From assembly GCF_026341515.1 (NCBI RefSeq), contig NZ_JAPEOK010000001.1, positions 8,866,001 to 8,930,000 on the forward strand: 64,000 nucleotides of DNA, read 5' to 3'. Origin of the DNA: Streptomyces sp. NBC_00878 (GTDB lineage Bacteria; Actinomycetota; Actinomycetes; Streptomycetales; Streptomycetaceae). Below are positions 51,065-59,881 of the stretch, in pieces. Within the stretch, counting starts at the first letter, position 1. Each line of letters starts with the position of its first letter. The notes beneath the pieces are model-generated. The model had not been told where the DNA came from and did no database searches. It saw nothing but the letters and a program-made list of their open reading frames with translations. The translations under genes were made by a program, and so were the position numbers.

Positions 51065-51937
51065 CTACGCACCGGCCTCCTGCGGAGCAACGGGCGGAGC
51101 AGTCGGCGGAGCCTCCTGCTCCGCCTCCACCCGCGCGTTCCAGTCCCGCTTCGCGGCCTGCCACCCGTCCTCGTTGTGCCCCAGCCGCCAGTACCCGGAG
51201 ATGGAGAGATCCTCACGGGCGACCTCGTGCTCGACGCGGAGCAGTCCGCGAAGCTCCTTCACGAACGCGGCCTCACCGTGCACGAACGCGTGCACCCGGC
51301 CCTCGGGGAACGAAAGGCCCCGCACGGCCTCGACCAGCGCCTCGCCGATCGGCCGGTCACCGCGGTGCAGCCAGACGACCTCCACATCGGAGTCGATCTT
51401 CTGCTCCTCCTCCGGCCCCGAGACCTCCACGAAGGCGTGCACCAGCGCGCCGTCGGGCATCGACTCCAGCGAGGCGGCGATCGCGGGCAGCGCGCTCTCG
51501 TCACCGGCCAGCAGATGCCAGTCGGCCTCGGGATCGGGGGCGTACGCCCCGCCGGGGCCGAGGAACCGGACGACCTCGCCCGCCTGGACGCGCGTCGCCC
51601 ACGGTCCGGCGAGACCCTCGTCGCCGTGGATCACGAAGTCGAGCGTCAGCTCCAGCAGTTCGGGATCCCAGGCGCGCACTGTGTACGTGCGCGTCACGGG
51701 CCACTGGTCGCGCGGGAACTCCTCGCGGATCCGGGACATGTCGAAGGGCTCCGGATAGGTCACGCCCTCGGCGCCGAACAGCAGCTTGACGTAGTGGTCG
51801 GTGCTTGTGCCCGCGGTGAATTCGGCGAGGCCGTCGCCGCCGAGGACCACACGCTGCATGTGGGGCGTGAGCCGCTCCGTGCGGACCACGCTCGCGGTGT
51901 GGGACTTCGGAGCCCTGCGGGCCGGACGCTCTGCCAT
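51065..51937 (-). CDS. Siderophore-interacting protein, FAD/NAD(P)H-dependent ferric reductase type
   Basis: This 290-residue ViuB/SIP-family protein has the FAD-binding ferredoxin-reductase-like part with ERLTPHMQRVVLGGDGLAEF and DQWPVTRTYTVRAWDPE (RxYT flavin-binding motif). The SIP C-terminal NAD(P)H domain reads LLAGDESALPAIAASLESM, VHAFVHGEAAFVKELRGLL and ISGYWRLGHNEDGW. It releases iron from ferric siderophores in the cytoplasm by reduction. ATG 51937 is the start, 16 nt from a perfect iron box (51954), so derepression under iron starvation by DmdR/IdeR is predicted. No uptake genes are adjacent. Confidence 0.94.
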   Translation of the reverse strand: MAERPARRAPKSHTASVVRTERLTPHMQRVVLGGDGLAEFTAGTSTDHYVKLLFGAEGVTYPEPFDMSRIREEFPRDQWPVTRTYTVRAWDPELLELTLDFVIHGDEGLAGPWATRVQAGEVVRFLGPGGAYAPDPEADWHLLAGDESALPAIAASLESMPDGALVHAFVEVSGPEEEQKIDSDVEVVWLHRGDRPIGEALVEAVRGLSFPEGRVHAFVHGEAAFVKELRGLLRVEHEVAREDLSISGYWRLGHNEDGWQAAKRDWNARVEAEQEAPPTAPPVAPQEAGA

Positions 51938-51953
51938 GACAGCCTCCCGATTT

Positions 51954-51973
51954 AACTTAGGCTAGCCTAAGTT
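51954..51973. promoter_or_regulatory. Iron box (DmdR1/IdeR operator)
   Basis: AACTTAGGCTAGCCTAAGTT is a perfect 20-bp palindrome and carries the TTAGGCTAGCCTAA core of actinobacterial iron boxes, directly upstream of the siderophore-interacting protein start. Confidence 0.92.
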
Positions 51974-52044
51974 AGCATCTCGCCGGCCACTCGCGCCCCC
52001 TCTTGAGGAACCCGATCACCCTTTCTCGGGATCGAGTCACTGAT

Positions 52045-53007
52045 TCACCTGCCGAGTGTCGACAGCAGTCGCGTCAGTGAGCCACCCAGGCCCCACTGTG
52101 TCGCGAGCTCCTCCAGAGCTGCCGGATCGCGCGGCGCGTGGGGCAGCGCGGTGGTCACGTCCGGCAAGGGTACGTCTCCGGCCACCCGGACGACCTTGGG
52201 GGCGACGGCGAGGTACGGCCGGGACTCGTCGAGACGCTTGCGCTGCGACGGCGTGAGCCTGGCCTTCGGGTCGTCGACCGCGGCCATGATCCCGGCCAGG
52301 TCGCCGAACTCGGCCAGCAGTTTCGCCGCCGTCTTCTCACCGATGCCCGGCACGCCCGGCAGGCCGTCGCTCGGGTCGCCGCGCAGCAGCGCCAGATCCG
52401 CGTACCCCGCGCCGTCGACGCCGTACTTCTCGCGCAGCCAGGTCTCGTCCGTGAGCTGGAGCATGCCGACGCCCTTGAGCGGGTACAGCACGCGCACCTC
52501 CCGCTTGTCGTCGACCAGTTGGTACAGGTCGCGGTCGCCGGTGACGATGTCGACCGGGCCCGTGGCGCGGCCGGCGAACGTCCCGATCACGTCGTCCGCC
52601 TCGTACCCCTCCACGCCCACGCGCGCGATGCCCAGCGCGTCCAGGACCGCCTCGATGACCGGCACCTGGGGCGAGAGCGTGTCGGGCACCTCCTCCTCGT
52701 CCGGCCCGGTCTCGGTCTCCTGGGCGACACGATGCGCCTTGTACGAGGGGATCAGGTCGACCCGCCACTGCGGCCGCCAGTCCGCGTCCATGCAGGCGAC
52801 CAGGTCGTCCGGGCGGTGGTCCTTCACCAGGCGGTCGATGAATTCGAGCAGGCCCCGCACGGCGTTCACCGGTGTGCCGTCCGGGGCCCGCACGGAATCC
52901 GGGACCCCGAAGTAGGCCCGGAAGTACAGGGAAGCGGTGTCGAGGAGCATGGTTCGCCGGGGCTGCTGCGTCTGCTGCGTCACGCTTCGCATCATGCCGT
53001 ACGCCAC
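52045..53007 (-). CDS. 5'-3' exonuclease (FEN-like, Pol I N-terminal domain type)
   Basis: The 320-residue stand-alone 5'-nuclease has PRRTMLLDTASLYFRAYFG with the first Asp, DLVACMDADWR, YEADDVIGTFA, VDIVTGDRDLYQLV and the H3TH motif LLRGDPSDGLPGVPGIGEKTAAKLL. The family removes 5' flaps and RNA primers with two metal ions, as the N-terminal domain of DNA polymerase I does. GTG 53007 or the ATG codons at 52995/52992 could start it; none has a strong ribosome-binding site. The gene is monocistronic here. Confidence 0.93.
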   Translation of the reverse strand: MAYGMMRSVTQQTQQPRRTMLLDTASLYFRAYFGVPDSVRAPDGTPVNAVRGLLEFIDRLVKDHRPDDLVACMDADWRPQWRVDLIPSYKAHRVAQETETGPDEEEVPDTLSPQVPVIEAVLDALGIARVGVEGYEADDVIGTFAGRATGPVDIVTGDRDLYQLVDDKREVRVLYPLKGVGMLQLTDETWLREKYGVDGAGYADLALLRGDPSDGLPGVPGIGEKTAAKLLAEFGDLAGIMAAVDDPKARLTPSQRKRLDESRPYLAVAPKVVRVAGDVPLPDVTTALPHAPRDPAALEELATQWGLGGSLTRLLSTLGR

Positions 53008-53260
53008 TGACAGTCACCGTCCGGCGCGGAGAGCGGGCGGAAGCGGATGCCCCGGCCTGTCGGATGTAAACGCCTTGTGAACTGGGACACGGTCGCGTTT
53101 GCGCCATCGGGGCGGGGGCAGGCGCCGGGGCGGAGCGAACCCGGTCGCATTTTCAACCACACCTGACATATGCGCACCGGACGAGCGGGCGGAACCCGCA
53201 TCGCTCCACGGCCCGCCGGCGGGGGAGGCGGGCCGTCTTCGTTCTACCCGAGAGGTACTT

Positions 53261-54349
53261 GTGTCATCCAGGCTGCAGGCGGAACAGCTCTACAAAGTGT
53301 TCGGCAGACGACCCGGCGAGGCGGTCGAGCGACTGCGCGGGGGAGCCGACCGTGAGGAACTGCGCGCCGACGGCACCACCGCCGCGGTGATCGACGCGTC
53401 CTTCACGGTGGAACCGGGCCAGACCTTCGTCGTCATGGGTCTGTCCGGATCCGGCAAGTCCACGCTGCTGCGCATGCTCAACGGGCTCCTGGAGCCCACC
53501 GCGGGTCACGTGCGCTTCGACGGCCAGGACCTGACCGCGCTGAGCGCGCGTGAACTGCGCGAGGTCCGCTCGAAGAAGATCAGCATGGTCTTCCAGCACT
53601 TCGCGCTCTTCCCGCACCGCAGCGTCCTGGAGAACGCCGCGTACGGCCTGGAGGTACAGGGCGTGCCGCGCGCCGAGCGCCAGGAGCGTGCCGCCAAGGC
53701 CCTGGAGCTTGCGGGCCTCGCCGGCTGGGAGAAGTCCTGGCCCGACGAGCTGTCCGGCGGCATGCAGCAGCGGGTGGGCCTCGCCCGGGCGCTCGCCACC
53801 GACGCCGACCTGCTGCTGATGGACGAGTCCTTCAGTGCGCTCGACCCGCTGATCCGCCGCGACATGCAGGACCAGCTGATCGAGCTCCAGAAGAAGCTCA
53901 AGAAGACCATCGTCTTCATCACCCACGACCTCAACGAGGCCATGCGCCTGGGTGACCGCATCGCCGTCATGCGCGACGGCCGCATCGTCCAGATCGGCAC
54001 CGCCGAGGACATCCTCGTCCGCCCCGCCGACGACTACGTCGCCTCCTTCACCCAGGACGTCGACCGGTCCCGCGTACTGACCGCCGCCTCCGTCATGGAC
54101 GCGCAGACGCGCGGCGACGAGGCGGACTGCGGCTGCCCGACCGCCGCGCCCGGAACGTCCTTCGGCGAGCTGTGCGCCATCAGCGCCCGCATCACGCATC
54201 CCGTCGCCGTCGTCGACAAGGAGGGCACGCTCGTCGGTGTCGTGCCCCGGCAGCGGCTCGTCGGCTTCCTCGGTGACGAACAGGGCGAACCCGCACCGTG
54301 CGACACGCCCCGCGACAAGGTTGTCAAGGCGGTGAAGGCCGGTGCCTAG
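53261..54349 (+). CDS. Glycine betaine/proline ABC transporter ATPase (ProV/OpuAA-like)
   Basis: The 362-residue ATPase has Walker A MGLSGSGKSTLLRMLNGL, signature ELSGGMQQRVGLARALA, Walker B LLLMDESFSALDP and the long N-terminal extension usual in ProV (LYKVFGRRPGEAVERLRGG). The C-terminal part carries CBS-like segments; osmosensing CBS domains occur in this family. A cysteine-rich DEADCGCP lies in the linker. GTG 53261 follows GAGAGGTACTT and overlaps nothing upstream; the fused permease/binding-protein gene overlaps it by eight nucleotides. Likely role: uptake of compatible solutes under osmotic stress. Confidence 0.95.
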   Translation: MSSRLQAEQLYKVFGRRPGEAVERLRGGADREELRADGTTAAVIDASFTVEPGQTFVVMGLSGSGKSTLLRMLNGLLEPTAGHVRFDGQDLTALSARELREVRSKKISMVFQHFALFPHRSVLENAAYGLEVQGVPRAERQERAAKALELAGLAGWEKSWPDELSGGMQQRVGLARALATDADLLLMDESFSALDPLIRRDMQDQLIELQKKLKKTIVFITHDLNEAMRLGDRIAVMRDGRIVQIGTAEDILVRPADDYVASFTQDVDRSRVLTAASVMDAQTRGDEADCGCPTAAPGTSFGELCAISARITHPVAVVDKEGTLVGVVPRQRLVGFLGDEQGEPAPCDTPRDKVVKAVKAGA

Positions 54350-56957
54350 GGTCCCCTTCGGCGACTGGGTCAACGACACGGTCGACTGGCTGCTCAACCA
54401 CATGGCGTGGCTCTTCGACTTCCTCAAGACCGTCTTCCTGGGGGCCTACGACGGCATCAACGCCGTACTCCAGGCCCCTGAGCCACTCCTCCTCGCGGGC
54501 ATCTTCGCGGTCGTCGCGTTCTGGCTGCGCGGCACGTCCGCCGGTGTCCTCACCTTCGTGGGATTCGCCTTCATCGACTCCCTCGAACTGTGGGAGAACG
54601 CGATGGTGACCCTGTCGCTCGTCCTCGTGGCGACGATCATCGCGCTCGTCATCTCCGTGCCCGTGGGCATCTGGGCGGCGCGCTCGGACCGGGTCAGCAG
54701 CATCGTCCGCCCCGTACTCGACTTCATGCAGACGCTGCCCGCGATGATCTACCTCATCCCGGCCATCCTGTTCTTCGGCACCGGTGCCCCCGCGGGCATC
54801 GTGGCCACCCTGATCTTCGCCCTCGCCCCCGGCGTCCGCATGACGGAACTGGGCATCCGCCAGGTCGACAAGGAGCTGGTCGAGGCCGCCGACGCGTTCG
54901 GCACCACCCCCGGCAACACCCTGCTGCGCGTCCAGCTGCCGCTCGCGCTGCCCACCGTCATGGCCGGCGTCAACCAGGTCATCATGCTGGGCCTGTCGAT
55001 GGCCGCCATCGCGGGCATGGTCGGCACCGGCGGCCTCGGCGGCGACGTGAACGAGGCCATCGGCCAGCTCAACGTCGGCCTCGGCTCCGAGGCGGGCGTC
55101 GCCATCGTCATCCTCGCCATCTACCTGGACCGCATGACCAGCGCCCTGGGCACCCAGGTCTCGCCCCTCGGCCGCCGCACCGCCGCCAAGCTGCGCGCCA
55201 CACAGGGCCTGAAGATCTGGTCCTACCGGCCCCGGCCCTCCGTGGCCGTCATCGGGGTCGTCGTGCTCGCGCTCGTCGCGGGCGGCATGGGCATCTTCGG
55301 CTCCGGCGACAGCGAGACCACCGCGTCCGACGCCGGGAACGTCGGCCAGGGCAAGAAGATCAGCATCGGCTACATCCCCTGGGACGAGGGAGTCGCCTCC
55401 ACCTTCCTCTGGAAGGAGATCCTGGAGCAGCGCGGCTTCGAGGTCGACGCCAAGCAGTTCGACGCCGGCCCGCTCTACACCTCGCTCGCCCAGGGCGACA
55501 TCGACTTCGAGACCGACTCCTGGCTGCCGACCACGCACGAGCAGTACTGGAAGAAGTACGGCAAGCAGCTCGACGACCTGGGCTCCTGGTACGGCCCGAC
55601 GTCCCTGGAGCTGAGCGTGCCCGCCTACATGACGGGCATCGACTCCCTGGAGGACCTCAAGGGCAAGGCGGGCGAGTTCGACGGCAAGATCACCGGCATC
55701 GAGTCCAGCGCCGGAATGATGGCCATGCTCAAGACCAAGGTCCTCAAGGAGTACGGGCTCGACAAGGAGTACAAGGTCGTCGACAGCTCCACGCCCGCCA
55801 TGCTGGCCGAGCTGAAGCGCGCGTACGCCAAGAAAGAGCCGTTCGTCGGCACGCTCTGGTCGCCGCACTGGGCGTACAGCGAGTACAAGCTGAAGAAGCT
55901 CAAGGACCCCAAGGTCGCCTGGGGCAAGGGCGACGGCGTGCACACGCTCTCCCGCAAGGGCTTCGCCCAGGACAATCCGGTCGTCGGCAAGTGGCTCAAG
56001 AGCTTCAGGATGACCGAGAAGCAGCTGACCAGCCTTGAGGCCGAGATCAACAAAGCCGGCAAGGGCAAGCAGCAGGACGCCGTACGCACCTGGCTGAAGA
56101 GCAACCCCGGTGTCGTCGACAAGCTGGCCCCCGTCGAGGGCTCCTCGGCCGGCACCCCGGCCGAGGCGAAGCGCACGGTGGACGTCGCCTGGTTCCCCTG
56201 GGACGAGGACGTCGCCGTCACCTACCTGTGGAAGAACGTGCTGGCCCGGCGCGGCTACAAGCTGAACCTGAAGCAGATGGACGTCGGCCCGGTCTACACC
56301 GGCCTGGCCACCGGCGACATCGACCTCAACTTCGACGCCTGGCTGCCGTACGCGCAGGCGAACTACTGGGACAAGCACAAGAACAACCTGCGAGACCTCG
56401 GCACCTGGTACGAGCCGACGTCCCTGGAGATCGCCGTTCCCTCGTACGTGAAGGACGTCAAGTCCCTCGCGGACCTCAAGGGCAAGGCCGGCACCTTCGA
56501 CGGGAAGATCATCGGCATCGAGCCCGGCACCGGCGAGATGAACCTCCTCAAGACGAAGGTCCTGCCGGGCTACGGCCTGGACAAGGAGTACGAGGTCGTC
56601 GACGGCTCCACGCCCGCGATGCTGGCCGAGCTGAAGCGCGCGTACGCCAAGAAGGAGCCCGTCGCCGTCGTCCTGTGGTCCCCGCACTGGGCCTACAGCG
56701 AGTACGAGCTCACCAAGCTCTCGGACGAGAAGAAGCTGTTCGGCGAGGGCAACACGATCCGGACGATCTCCAGCAAGACGTTCCCCGAGCAGTACCCGCA
56801 GCTCACGAAGTGGATCAAGAACTTCAAGATGAGCGAGGACGAACTCGGCAGCCTGGAGAGCGAGATCAAGGACCGCGGCCAGGGCCACGAGGAGGAGGCC
56901 GTCGCCGCGTGGCTCAAGGAGCACCCGGACATGGTGGAACGGATGACTCCGCAGTAA
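54342..56957 (+). CDS. Compatible-solute ABC permease fused to two tandem substrate-binding domains
   Basis: The 871-residue protein starts with a ProW-type permease (about 1-290; EAADAFGTTPGNTLLRVQLP is the EAA loop). A final helix near 300-318 is followed by two OpuAC domains outside the membrane. Domain 1 (about 335-605) has YIPWDEGVAST, WLPTTHEQYWK and WYGPTSLE. Domain 2 (about 615-871) has WFPWDEDVAVT, WLPYAQANYWD and WYEPTSLE. These aromatic residues build the betaine cage. With the ProV-like ATPase it forms an OpuABC-type importer. The start is GTG 54342 (overlap 8 nt). The two binding domains have diverged and may differ in affinity. Confidence 0.93.
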   Translation: MPRVPFGDWVNDTVDWLLNHMAWLFDFLKTVFLGAYDGINAVLQAPEPLLLAGIFAVVAFWLRGTSAGVLTFVGFAFIDSLELWENAMVTLSLVLVATIIALVISVPVGIWAARSDRVSSIVRPVLDFMQTLPAMIYLIPAILFFGTGAPAGIVATLIFALAPGVRMTELGIRQVDKELVEAADAFGTTPGNTLLRVQLPLALPTVMAGVNQVIMLGLSMAAIAGMVGTGGLGGDVNEAIGQLNVGLGSEAGVAIVILAIYLDRMTSALGTQVSPLGRRTAAKLRATQGLKIWSYRPRPSVAVIGVVVLALVAGGMGIFGSGDSETTASDAGNVGQGKKISIGYIPWDEGVASTFLWKEILEQRGFEVDAKQFDAGPLYTSLAQGDIDFETDSWLPTTHEQYWKKYGKQLDDLGSWYGPTSLELSVPAYMTGIDSLEDLKGKAGEFDGKITGIESSAGMMAMLKTKVLKEYGLDKEYKVVDSSTPAMLAELKRAYAKKEPFVGTLWSPHWAYSEYKLKKLKDPKVAWGKGDGVHTLSRKGFAQDNPVVGKWLKSFRMTEKQLTSLEAEINKAGKGKQQDAVRTWLKSNPGVVDKLAPVEGSSAGTPAEAKRTVDVAWFPWDEDVAVTYLWKNVLARRGYKLNLKQMDVGPVYTGLATGDIDLNFDAWLPYAQANYWDKHKNNLRDLGTWYEPTSLEIAVPSYVKDVKSLADLKGKAGTFDGKIIGIEPGTGEMNLLKTKVLPGYGLDKEYEVVDGSTPAMLAELKRAYAKKEPVAVVLWSPHWAYSEYELTKLSDEKKLFGEGNTIRTISSKTFPEQYPQLTKWIKNFKMSEDELGSLESEIKDRGQGHEEEAVAAWLKEHPDMVERMTPQ

Positions 56958-56968
56958 ACACGTCTCCT

Positions 56969-57000
56969 GTGGGGGCCCATTTCCGAAAACGGGCCCCCAC
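56969..57000 (+). terminator. Terminator-like hairpin after the betaine transporter
   Basis: GTGGGGGCCC (56969-56978) with GGGCCCCCAC (56991-57000). No T-run, but it sits 12 nt after the stop. Confidence 0.7.
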
Positions 57001-57002
57001 GC

Positions 57003-57081
57003 GCGCGTGACGTGACGATCACGCGCGGACGAGCCACCGCGAGGGGTGGGCAGCGCCATACGGCGAGGCCCACCCCTCGCT
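57003..57081 (+). other. Two further hairpins in the gap before the XRE-cupin gene
   Basis: GCGCGTGA (57003-57010) pairs with TCACGCGC (57019-57026). GCGAGGGGTGGG pairs with CCCACCCCTCGC at about 57039-57081. The remaining gap to 57379 shows no gene; it should contain the promoter of the XRE-cupin regulator. Confidence 0.55.
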
Positions 57082-57379
57082 GCGTACCTGTGCATACGAC
57101 CCGGGCAATGTCCACGCAGACCTTTCGGTACCGTGCACCCGCCGCGACGGCCGCGCCGGCTCTCCCACCGGCCCGAACCGTGTCGGTCGCTCACGCGATC
57201 GGTGCGGCGATGTTTACAGCGATGTGACGGGCGCATGAAACGGTTTGCCGAACACCCGTAGGGTGCAGACAAGACATCAAGAACTCGCGAGAAATTGGCG
57301 TGTGGACACAAGACAACGCCGCCGCCGCACCGTATGCACCGAGCAGCGCACCGACGACGCACAGGGGGGAGCCGAAGCG

Positions 57380-57946
57380 ATGGACGAGAACAAGGAAACC
57401 CTTCGGGTGGGCGCGGCCGTCCGGCGGCGGCGCCGGGCACTGGAGCTCACACTCGCCGTTGTCGCCGAGCGCAGCGGCCTGTCGGTGCCCTTCCTGAGTC
57501 AGGTCGAGAACGAGCGGGCGCGGCCCAGCATGCGTTCCCTCCAACGGGTCGCCGACGCCCTGCACACCACCTGCGTCGAGCTCCTCGCCGCCGCCGACCC
57601 GGCGCGCAGCGTCGACGTGGTGCGCGCCGACGACTCCGAGTTCACCCACGAGCCCCGAGTGCGCCCCCTGGTGCGCGGTCACCACCAACTGCACGCCATG
57701 GAGTTCTCCGGCGACCACGACGCGGGCCGCGAATTCCAGCACCGCAACGACGAGTTGATGTACGTCGCCGACGGCGCCGTCGAGGTCGAGGCGGAGGGCC
57801 GCGCGTACCGCCTGGGACGCGGCGACACGCTGCATCTGACGGGCGGCGTACGGCACCGGTGGCGGGCGACCGACGCGGACACCCGCGTACTGATCGTCGC
57901 GGTCGCCGACCACATCGAGGCCGTGGAGGACGATCCACGCCGATGA
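57380..57946 (+). CDS. XRE-cupin transcriptional regulator
   Basis: The 188-residue protein has an XRE helix-turn-helix (about 10-65: VGAAVRRRRRALELTLAVVAERSGLSVPFLSQVENERARPSMRSLQRVADALH). A C-terminal cupin_2 domain (about 95-180: FQHRNDELMYVADGAVEVEAEGRAYRLGRGDTLHLTGGVRHRW) has His residues able to bind metal. Such regulators sense small molecules or metals and usually control a neighbouring catabolic or transport gene. ATG 57380 follows GGGGGAG. It precedes the metal-receptor-like gene by 22 nt, so co-transcription is likely. Confidence 0.92.
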   Translation: MDENKETLRVGAAVRRRRRALELTLAVVAERSGLSVPFLSQVENERARPSMRSLQRVADALHTTCVELLAAADPARSVDVVRADDSEFTHEPRVRPLVRGHHQLHAMEFSGDHDAGREFQHRNDELMYVADGAVEVEAEGRAYRLGRGDTLHLTGGVRHRWRATDADTRVLIVAVADHIEAVEDDPRR

Positions 57947-57968
57947 CCGGCATCCGGAGTGCTCGGCC

Positions 57969-58688
57969 ATGAGGGTGGTGTCCCTGGTCCCGTCGCTCAC
58001 CGAGGCTGTCGCCGTGTCCGCGCCGGGGGTCCTGCTCGGGGCGACCGACTGGTGCAGCCATCCGGCCGGCCTCGATGTCGTACGCGTCGGGGGCACCAAG
58101 AATCCGGACGTCGAGCGGATCGTCGGCCTCGCGCCCGATCTGGTGATCGCCAACGAGGAGGAGAACCGCGAGCCCGACCTGACCGCCCTGCGGAAAGCGG
58201 GGATCGAGGTGCTCGTCACCGAGGTACGGGACGTGCCGGGGGCCTTCCGGGAACTGGAGCGGGTGGTGCGCGCGTGCGGGCTCCGGAGGCGGCCACGGTG
58301 GCTGGACGAGGCCGAGGAGGCGTGGCGGGACCTGCCCCGCCCGACGAGGCGGCTGCGCGCCGCCGTGCCGATCTGGCGGCGACCCTGGATGGTGCTGGGG
58401 CGGGACACCTTCGCCGGGGACGTACTGGCGCGGCTGGGCGTCGACAACGCGTACGCGAGCCATGCCGAACGCTATCCGCGCGTCCCGGTCGAGGAACTGC
58501 GCGCCGCCGACCTCGATCTGGTCGTGCTGCCCGATGAGCCGTACCGCTTCACGAGCGACGACGGCCCGGAGGCGTTCCCGGGCGTGCCCTGCGCGCTGGT
58601 CGGCGGGCGCCATCTCACGTGGTACGGACCGTCGTTGACGGAAGCTCCGCGCGTGCTCGGCGAGGCGCTGCGAGCAGCCGTCCGCTGA
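57969..58688 (+). CDS. Helical-backbone metal receptor protein, BtuF-like, without signal peptide
   Basis: The 239-residue protein matches the TroA/BtuF-like fold: RVVSLVPSLTEAVAVSAPGVLLGATDWCSHP, VRVGGTKNPDVERIVGLAPDLVIANEEENR and LGVDNAYASHAERYPRVPVEELRAADLDLVVLPDEPY. These proteins normally bind cobalamin or ferric chelates outside the cell, but no signal peptide precedes MRVVSLVPS. A cytoplasmic role or an overlooked start is therefore open. ATG 57969 is close to the XRE-cupin gene. Its 3' end overlaps the convergent TDT gene by 74 nt. Confidence 0.85.
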   Translation: MRVVSLVPSLTEAVAVSAPGVLLGATDWCSHPAGLDVVRVGGTKNPDVERIVGLAPDLVIANEEENREPDLTALRKAGIEVLVTEVRDVPGAFRELERVVRACGLRRRPRWLDEAEEAWRDLPRPTRRLRAAVPIWRRPWMVLGRDTFAGDVLARLGVDNAYASHAERYPRVPVEELRAADLDLVVLPDEPYRFTSDDGPEAFPGVPCALVGGRHLTWYGPSLTEAPRVLGEALRAAVR

Positions 58689-59808
58689 CCAGGCCGCGAG
58701 CCGTGTGGACGGCGGCCACCGCCCAGGCCGCGAGGAGCAGGGTGTACAGGGCGACCGTGAGCCCGTCGTAGACCACGAGCCCGGTGTGCCGCGCCAGCCC
58801 CTCGGCGCCCGTCACACACGTACCGACCGGGAAGGTGAACGCCCACCAGGTCATGCTGAAGGCCATGCCCCGGCGGCGGGCTCGCAGCACCAGGGCGGCG
58901 GCCAGCGCCAGCCAGAGCAGCGCGAAACCCATCACCGGGACGCCGTAGAGCACCGCCAGGACGGCGAAGCCCTGGTCGTACGGGGCGGGCACCACCCCCG
59001 GGGCGGCGACGGCGAACTTGTCGACGGCCGTCGTGGACTGGCCCAGCGGGCCCAGGACCAGGAACAGGGTCGGGGTGAGCGCGAGCGGCAGCGGACCGCC
59101 CGTGACGAGCCGGGCGAAGATCATCGGCAGCATCACGAGCGTGGCCAGCAGGCTCAGCCCGAACATCGCGAAGCAGGCGAGCAGCAGGGTCGCGCGGGCC
59201 TGGCCGGCCGGGAGATGCGGTACGAGCAGCGGGCCGAGCGCGGCGGAGACCATCGGCGCGACGAGGGGGAGCAGCCACACCGGGGTGGCCTGGGACGGGT
59301 CCCTGCGGTGACGTACGACCATCAGGTACGGGACGGCCACGGCCGCCGCCAGGCCGACCAGGGTGCCGGTGGAGAAGAGCACGGCGTCCAGGGCGACCGC
59401 CGCGGGTGTGCCGATCCAGTCCTGCCCGACGACGAGGGCGCCGCCGCCCACGGCAAGCAGGGCCATGGAGAGGCAGCCGTAGAAGGGCGCCATCGCCGGG
59501 TCCAGGAGGTGGGCCCGGGCCTGGTCCCGGTGGTGGGTCCAGTGGGCCGTCCGGGCGGCGAGCAGGACGACGAGCAGGGTCAGGGCGAGCGCCCACGTCG
59601 CGGTGCAGAGCGTGCGCAGGCCAGGGATGTCCACGGGGAGGCCGGCCCCGGCCGTGGCCACGATCGCCGTACCCATCACCGGGGCGTACCAGTTGGGACC
59701 GAGGTGACGGACGGGCGACGCCTTTGCCTTTGTGGGGCGGGCGTGGTGCGTGGTGGCGAGCGGGTGGGCCGGGTGGGCCGGGTGGACCGGGTGGGCTGCG
59801 GTGGCCAT
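58615..59808 (-). CDS. TDT-family transporter (TehA/SLAC1-like anion or C4-dicarboxylate exporter)
   Basis: The 397-residue membrane protein has about ten helices in the five-repeat SLAC1/TehA pattern: NWYAPVMGTAIVATAGAGLP at the start and MTWWAFTFPVGTCVTGAEGLA near the C-terminus are characteristic. Family members include tellurite-resistance TehA, malate and sulfite exporters. An N-terminal His-Pro repeat (HPVHPAHPAHPLATTHHA) is encoded by tandem GGGTGGGCC units. ATG 59808 is chosen at the end of those repeats. It is divergent from a LysR gene, its likely regulator. Confidence 0.9.
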   Translation of the reverse strand: MATAAHPVHPAHPAHPLATTHHARPTKAKASPVRHLGPNWYAPVMGTAIVATAGAGLPVDIPGLRTLCTATWALALTLLVVLLAARTAHWTHHRDQARAHLLDPAMAPFYGCLSMALLAVGGGALVVGQDWIGTPAAVALDAVLFSTGTLVGLAAAVAVPYLMVVRHRRDPSQATPVWLLPLVAPMVSAALGPLLVPHLPAGQARATLLLACFAMFGLSLLATLVMLPMIFARLVTGGPLPLALTPTLFLVLGPLGQSTTAVDKFAVAAPGVVPAPYDQGFAVLAVLYGVPVMGFALLWLALAAALVLRARRRGMAFSMTWWAFTFPVGTCVTGAEGLARHTGLVVYDGLTVALYTLLLAAWAVAAVHTARGLVSGRLLAAPRRARAELPSTTVRTT

Positions 59809-59864
59809 GGTTTCACCGTGCCTCGGTGGACGGGGGCTCGCCAGGGAGTGCCGGTCTATGAGGA

Positions 59865-59881
59865 CATAAGGTGGGCTTATG
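59865..59881. promoter_or_regulatory. Candidate LysR-type box overlapping the LysR start codon
   Basis: CATAAG (59865-59870), GTGGG, CTTATG (59876-59881) is a perfect 6+5+6 inverted repeat fitting the T-N11-A LysR consensus, and its right arm includes the ATG. Autorepression and control of the divergent TDT gene are plausible. Confidence 0.6.

Noticed and set aside
54324..57440. 1038-codon open frame on the minus strand
   Set aside because: It is the antisense shadow of the proWX-X fusion gene; its translation is a Val/Leu/Gly/Asp-rich repeat with no family motif, while the plus strand has clear permease and binding-protein motifs.
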